A stretch of 5,855 nt of DNA from Treponema sp. (GTDB lineage Bacteria > Spirochaetota > Spirochaetia > Treponematales > Breznakiellaceae), in NCBI GenBank assembly GCA_031255875.1, contig JAIRRR010000176.1:1-5855 (forward strand). Reading direction: 5' to 3'. Positions 5,138 through 5,855 of this stretch are shown here, one piece after another; the first letter of the stretch is position 1; every line of letters begins with the position of its first letter. A model generated the notes under the pieces. It made no database searches and was not told the origin of the DNA. It saw nothing but the letters and a program-made list of their open reading frames with translations. The translations under genes and the position numbers were made by a program.

Positions 5138-5855
5138 CTACATTGTCGCGCTAAGTTCTTCAATTATATTCTCCACCTTCTTTTTCAGAACATCCCGCCG
5201 CTCCGTCCGGGGCAGGGCCTGGGCAAGCTCCCCCAGGTGGTTCAGCAGCCCGGTAAGCGACTCGACGGAAACCCGGCCGCTAATCTGCCCCGGCGCGGCT
5301 GCCAGCACGGCTGCCAGCACGGCTGACGGCACGGCCTCGGCCGCTGGATCGGGCCCGGCCGCCGCCCGATTGCCCTCCCCCTCCAGGCGCGACAGGGCGT
5401 CGGCAAGGTCCTTTATGCGCCGCTCCGAATCCCGCTCGTTGAAAACCTGGCGGGCGGAGGCGGGAAAGAAAGGCGCCAGCGCGAGCAAGTACCGCAAAAG
5501 CCCGGCGATTCCGGCCAGGGTGTACGGGGACGCCGCGCCGGAGGAACCGCCATCCGGGACCGGGCCGGTTTCAACGGCAGGAAGGCCGGGGGCATCAGCC
5601 GGGACGCCCGTAAATATATCGCCGCATTCGACAATACCCGCCATGGACAACCCGCCTTCGGGCAAGCCGTCCGGCGATTCGGCCGCCTGCTTTGCCTTCA
5701 GGGCGGCACGGTAATTCGCCCGGAGATTTTCGTCGGCCGGGTCTATATCCAGCCCTCTTTTAAAGATATTAGCGGCTTTTCCAAATTCGTGGAGCCGATA
5801 ATACGCCACGCCCAGGTTGATATAGGCAGGGACAAACGAAGGCTCGGTTTCCACC
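5138..5855 (-). CDS. Tetratricopeptide repeat protein, C-terminal part (N-terminus outside window)
   Basis: The reading frame is open to the right edge. The visible 238 residues begin in the middle of a repeat (VETEPS), so the GTG at 5854 is most likely an internal valine codon, not the start. Residues 7-40 (VPAYINLGVAYYRLHEFGKAANIFKRGLDIDPA) make one complete TPR, followed by the first helix of another (ENLRANYRAALKAKQ). From about 55 to 112 the chain is a Gly/Pro/Ala/Ser-rich linker. Helical segments follow: a hydrophobic one at 112-130 (broken by Arg121, so probably not membrane-spanning), one at 145-160, an Ala/Val/Leu-rich repeat at 174-188, and a charged C-terminal helix at 198-235 (NHLGELAQALPRTERRDVLKKKVENIIEEL). 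TPRs bind partner proteins, so this could be the scaffold for the HDOD protein encoded 18 bases downstream. The role is inferred from operon position only; the C-terminal half is unrecognised. Confidence 0.8.
   Translation of the reverse strand, partial: VETEPSFVPAYINLGVAYYRLHEFGKAANIFKRGLDIDPADENLRANYRAALKAKQAAESPDGLPEGGLSMAGIVECGDIFTGVPADAPGLPAVETGPVPDGGSSGAASPYTLAGIAGLLRYLLALAPFFPASARQVFNERDSERRIKDLADALSRLEGEGNRAAAGPDPAAEAVPSAVLAAVLAAAPGQISGRVSVESLTGLLNHLGELAQALPRTERRDVLKKKVENIIEELSATM
5297..5332. repeat. In-frame 12-bp tandem repeat, three copies
   Basis: The unit GGCTGCCAGCAC (plus strand) occurs at 5297-5308 and 5309-5320, with a two-mismatch third copy at 5321-5332. On the coding minus strand it adds the four-residue unit VLAA, giving VPSA-VLAA-VLAA in the TPR protein. 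Gain or loss of units keeps the frame. Confidence 0.85.

Noticed and set aside
4944..5714. Plus-strand open frame (256 codons) rich in Ser, Arg and Ala
   Set aside because: It is the antisense of the HDOD start and the TPR gene. Its composition reflects the reverse complement of Ala/Gly-rich coding sequence.
1..5855. CRISPR array, insertion sequence or prophage signals
   Set aside because: No spaced direct repeats, terminal inverted repeats, transposase, integrase or phage proteins were seen; the only tandem repeat is the coding one at 5297-5332.

Overview
The window is a GC-rich stretch of bacterial chromosome that looks like ordinary housekeeping and signalling territory. The best taxonomic guess is a spirochaete of the Treponema type. 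This rests on three things: a loosely specified lipobox on the first protein, a DUF4838-type protein of a sort I associate with gut treponemes, and a TPR/HDOD/metallo-beta-lactamase signalling cluster. The assignment is inference and comes from recall of families, not from a search.

Layout. Positions 1-517 (minus strand) hold the N-terminal 172 residues of an exported, probably lipidated protein that runs off the left edge. A 111-base divergent intergenic region (518-628) separates it from lysA (629-1927, plus), a diaminopimelate decarboxylase of the long clostridial/Bacteroidetes-like subfamily. Immediately 3' of lysA, on the opposite strand, is the gene for the signal recognition particle RNA (ffs, about 2017-1906). 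It has a promoter (TTGCGC-17-TAACAT), a perfect 13-bp outer helix, the GGAA-capped helix 8 and a six-T tail. Its 3' end and T-run lie inside the last codons of lysA. After a further non-coding stretch comes a DUF4838-like protein (2204-3301, plus). It meets a minus-strand gene tail to tail with a 14-base gap, and a small hairpin spans both stop codons.

The right half (3316-5855, minus) is a compact operon read right to left: a TPR protein truncated by the window edge, an HDOD-domain protein with an apparently complete HD metal-ligand set, and a metallo-beta-lactamase-fold hydrolase with all expected metal ligands. Gaps are 18 and 16 bases, and the second and third genes have good Shine-Dalgarno sequences. 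The three products are probably co-expressed and may form one signalling or nucleotide-turnover unit, but the substrate cannot be read from the sequence.

No mobile element, CRISPR array, phage gene or tRNA was seen. Nothing here is clearly a new system. The points most worth a second look are the lysA/SRP RNA 3' overlap, the two divergent genes that seem to start almost at their transcription start points, and the TPR-HDOD-hydrolase operon.
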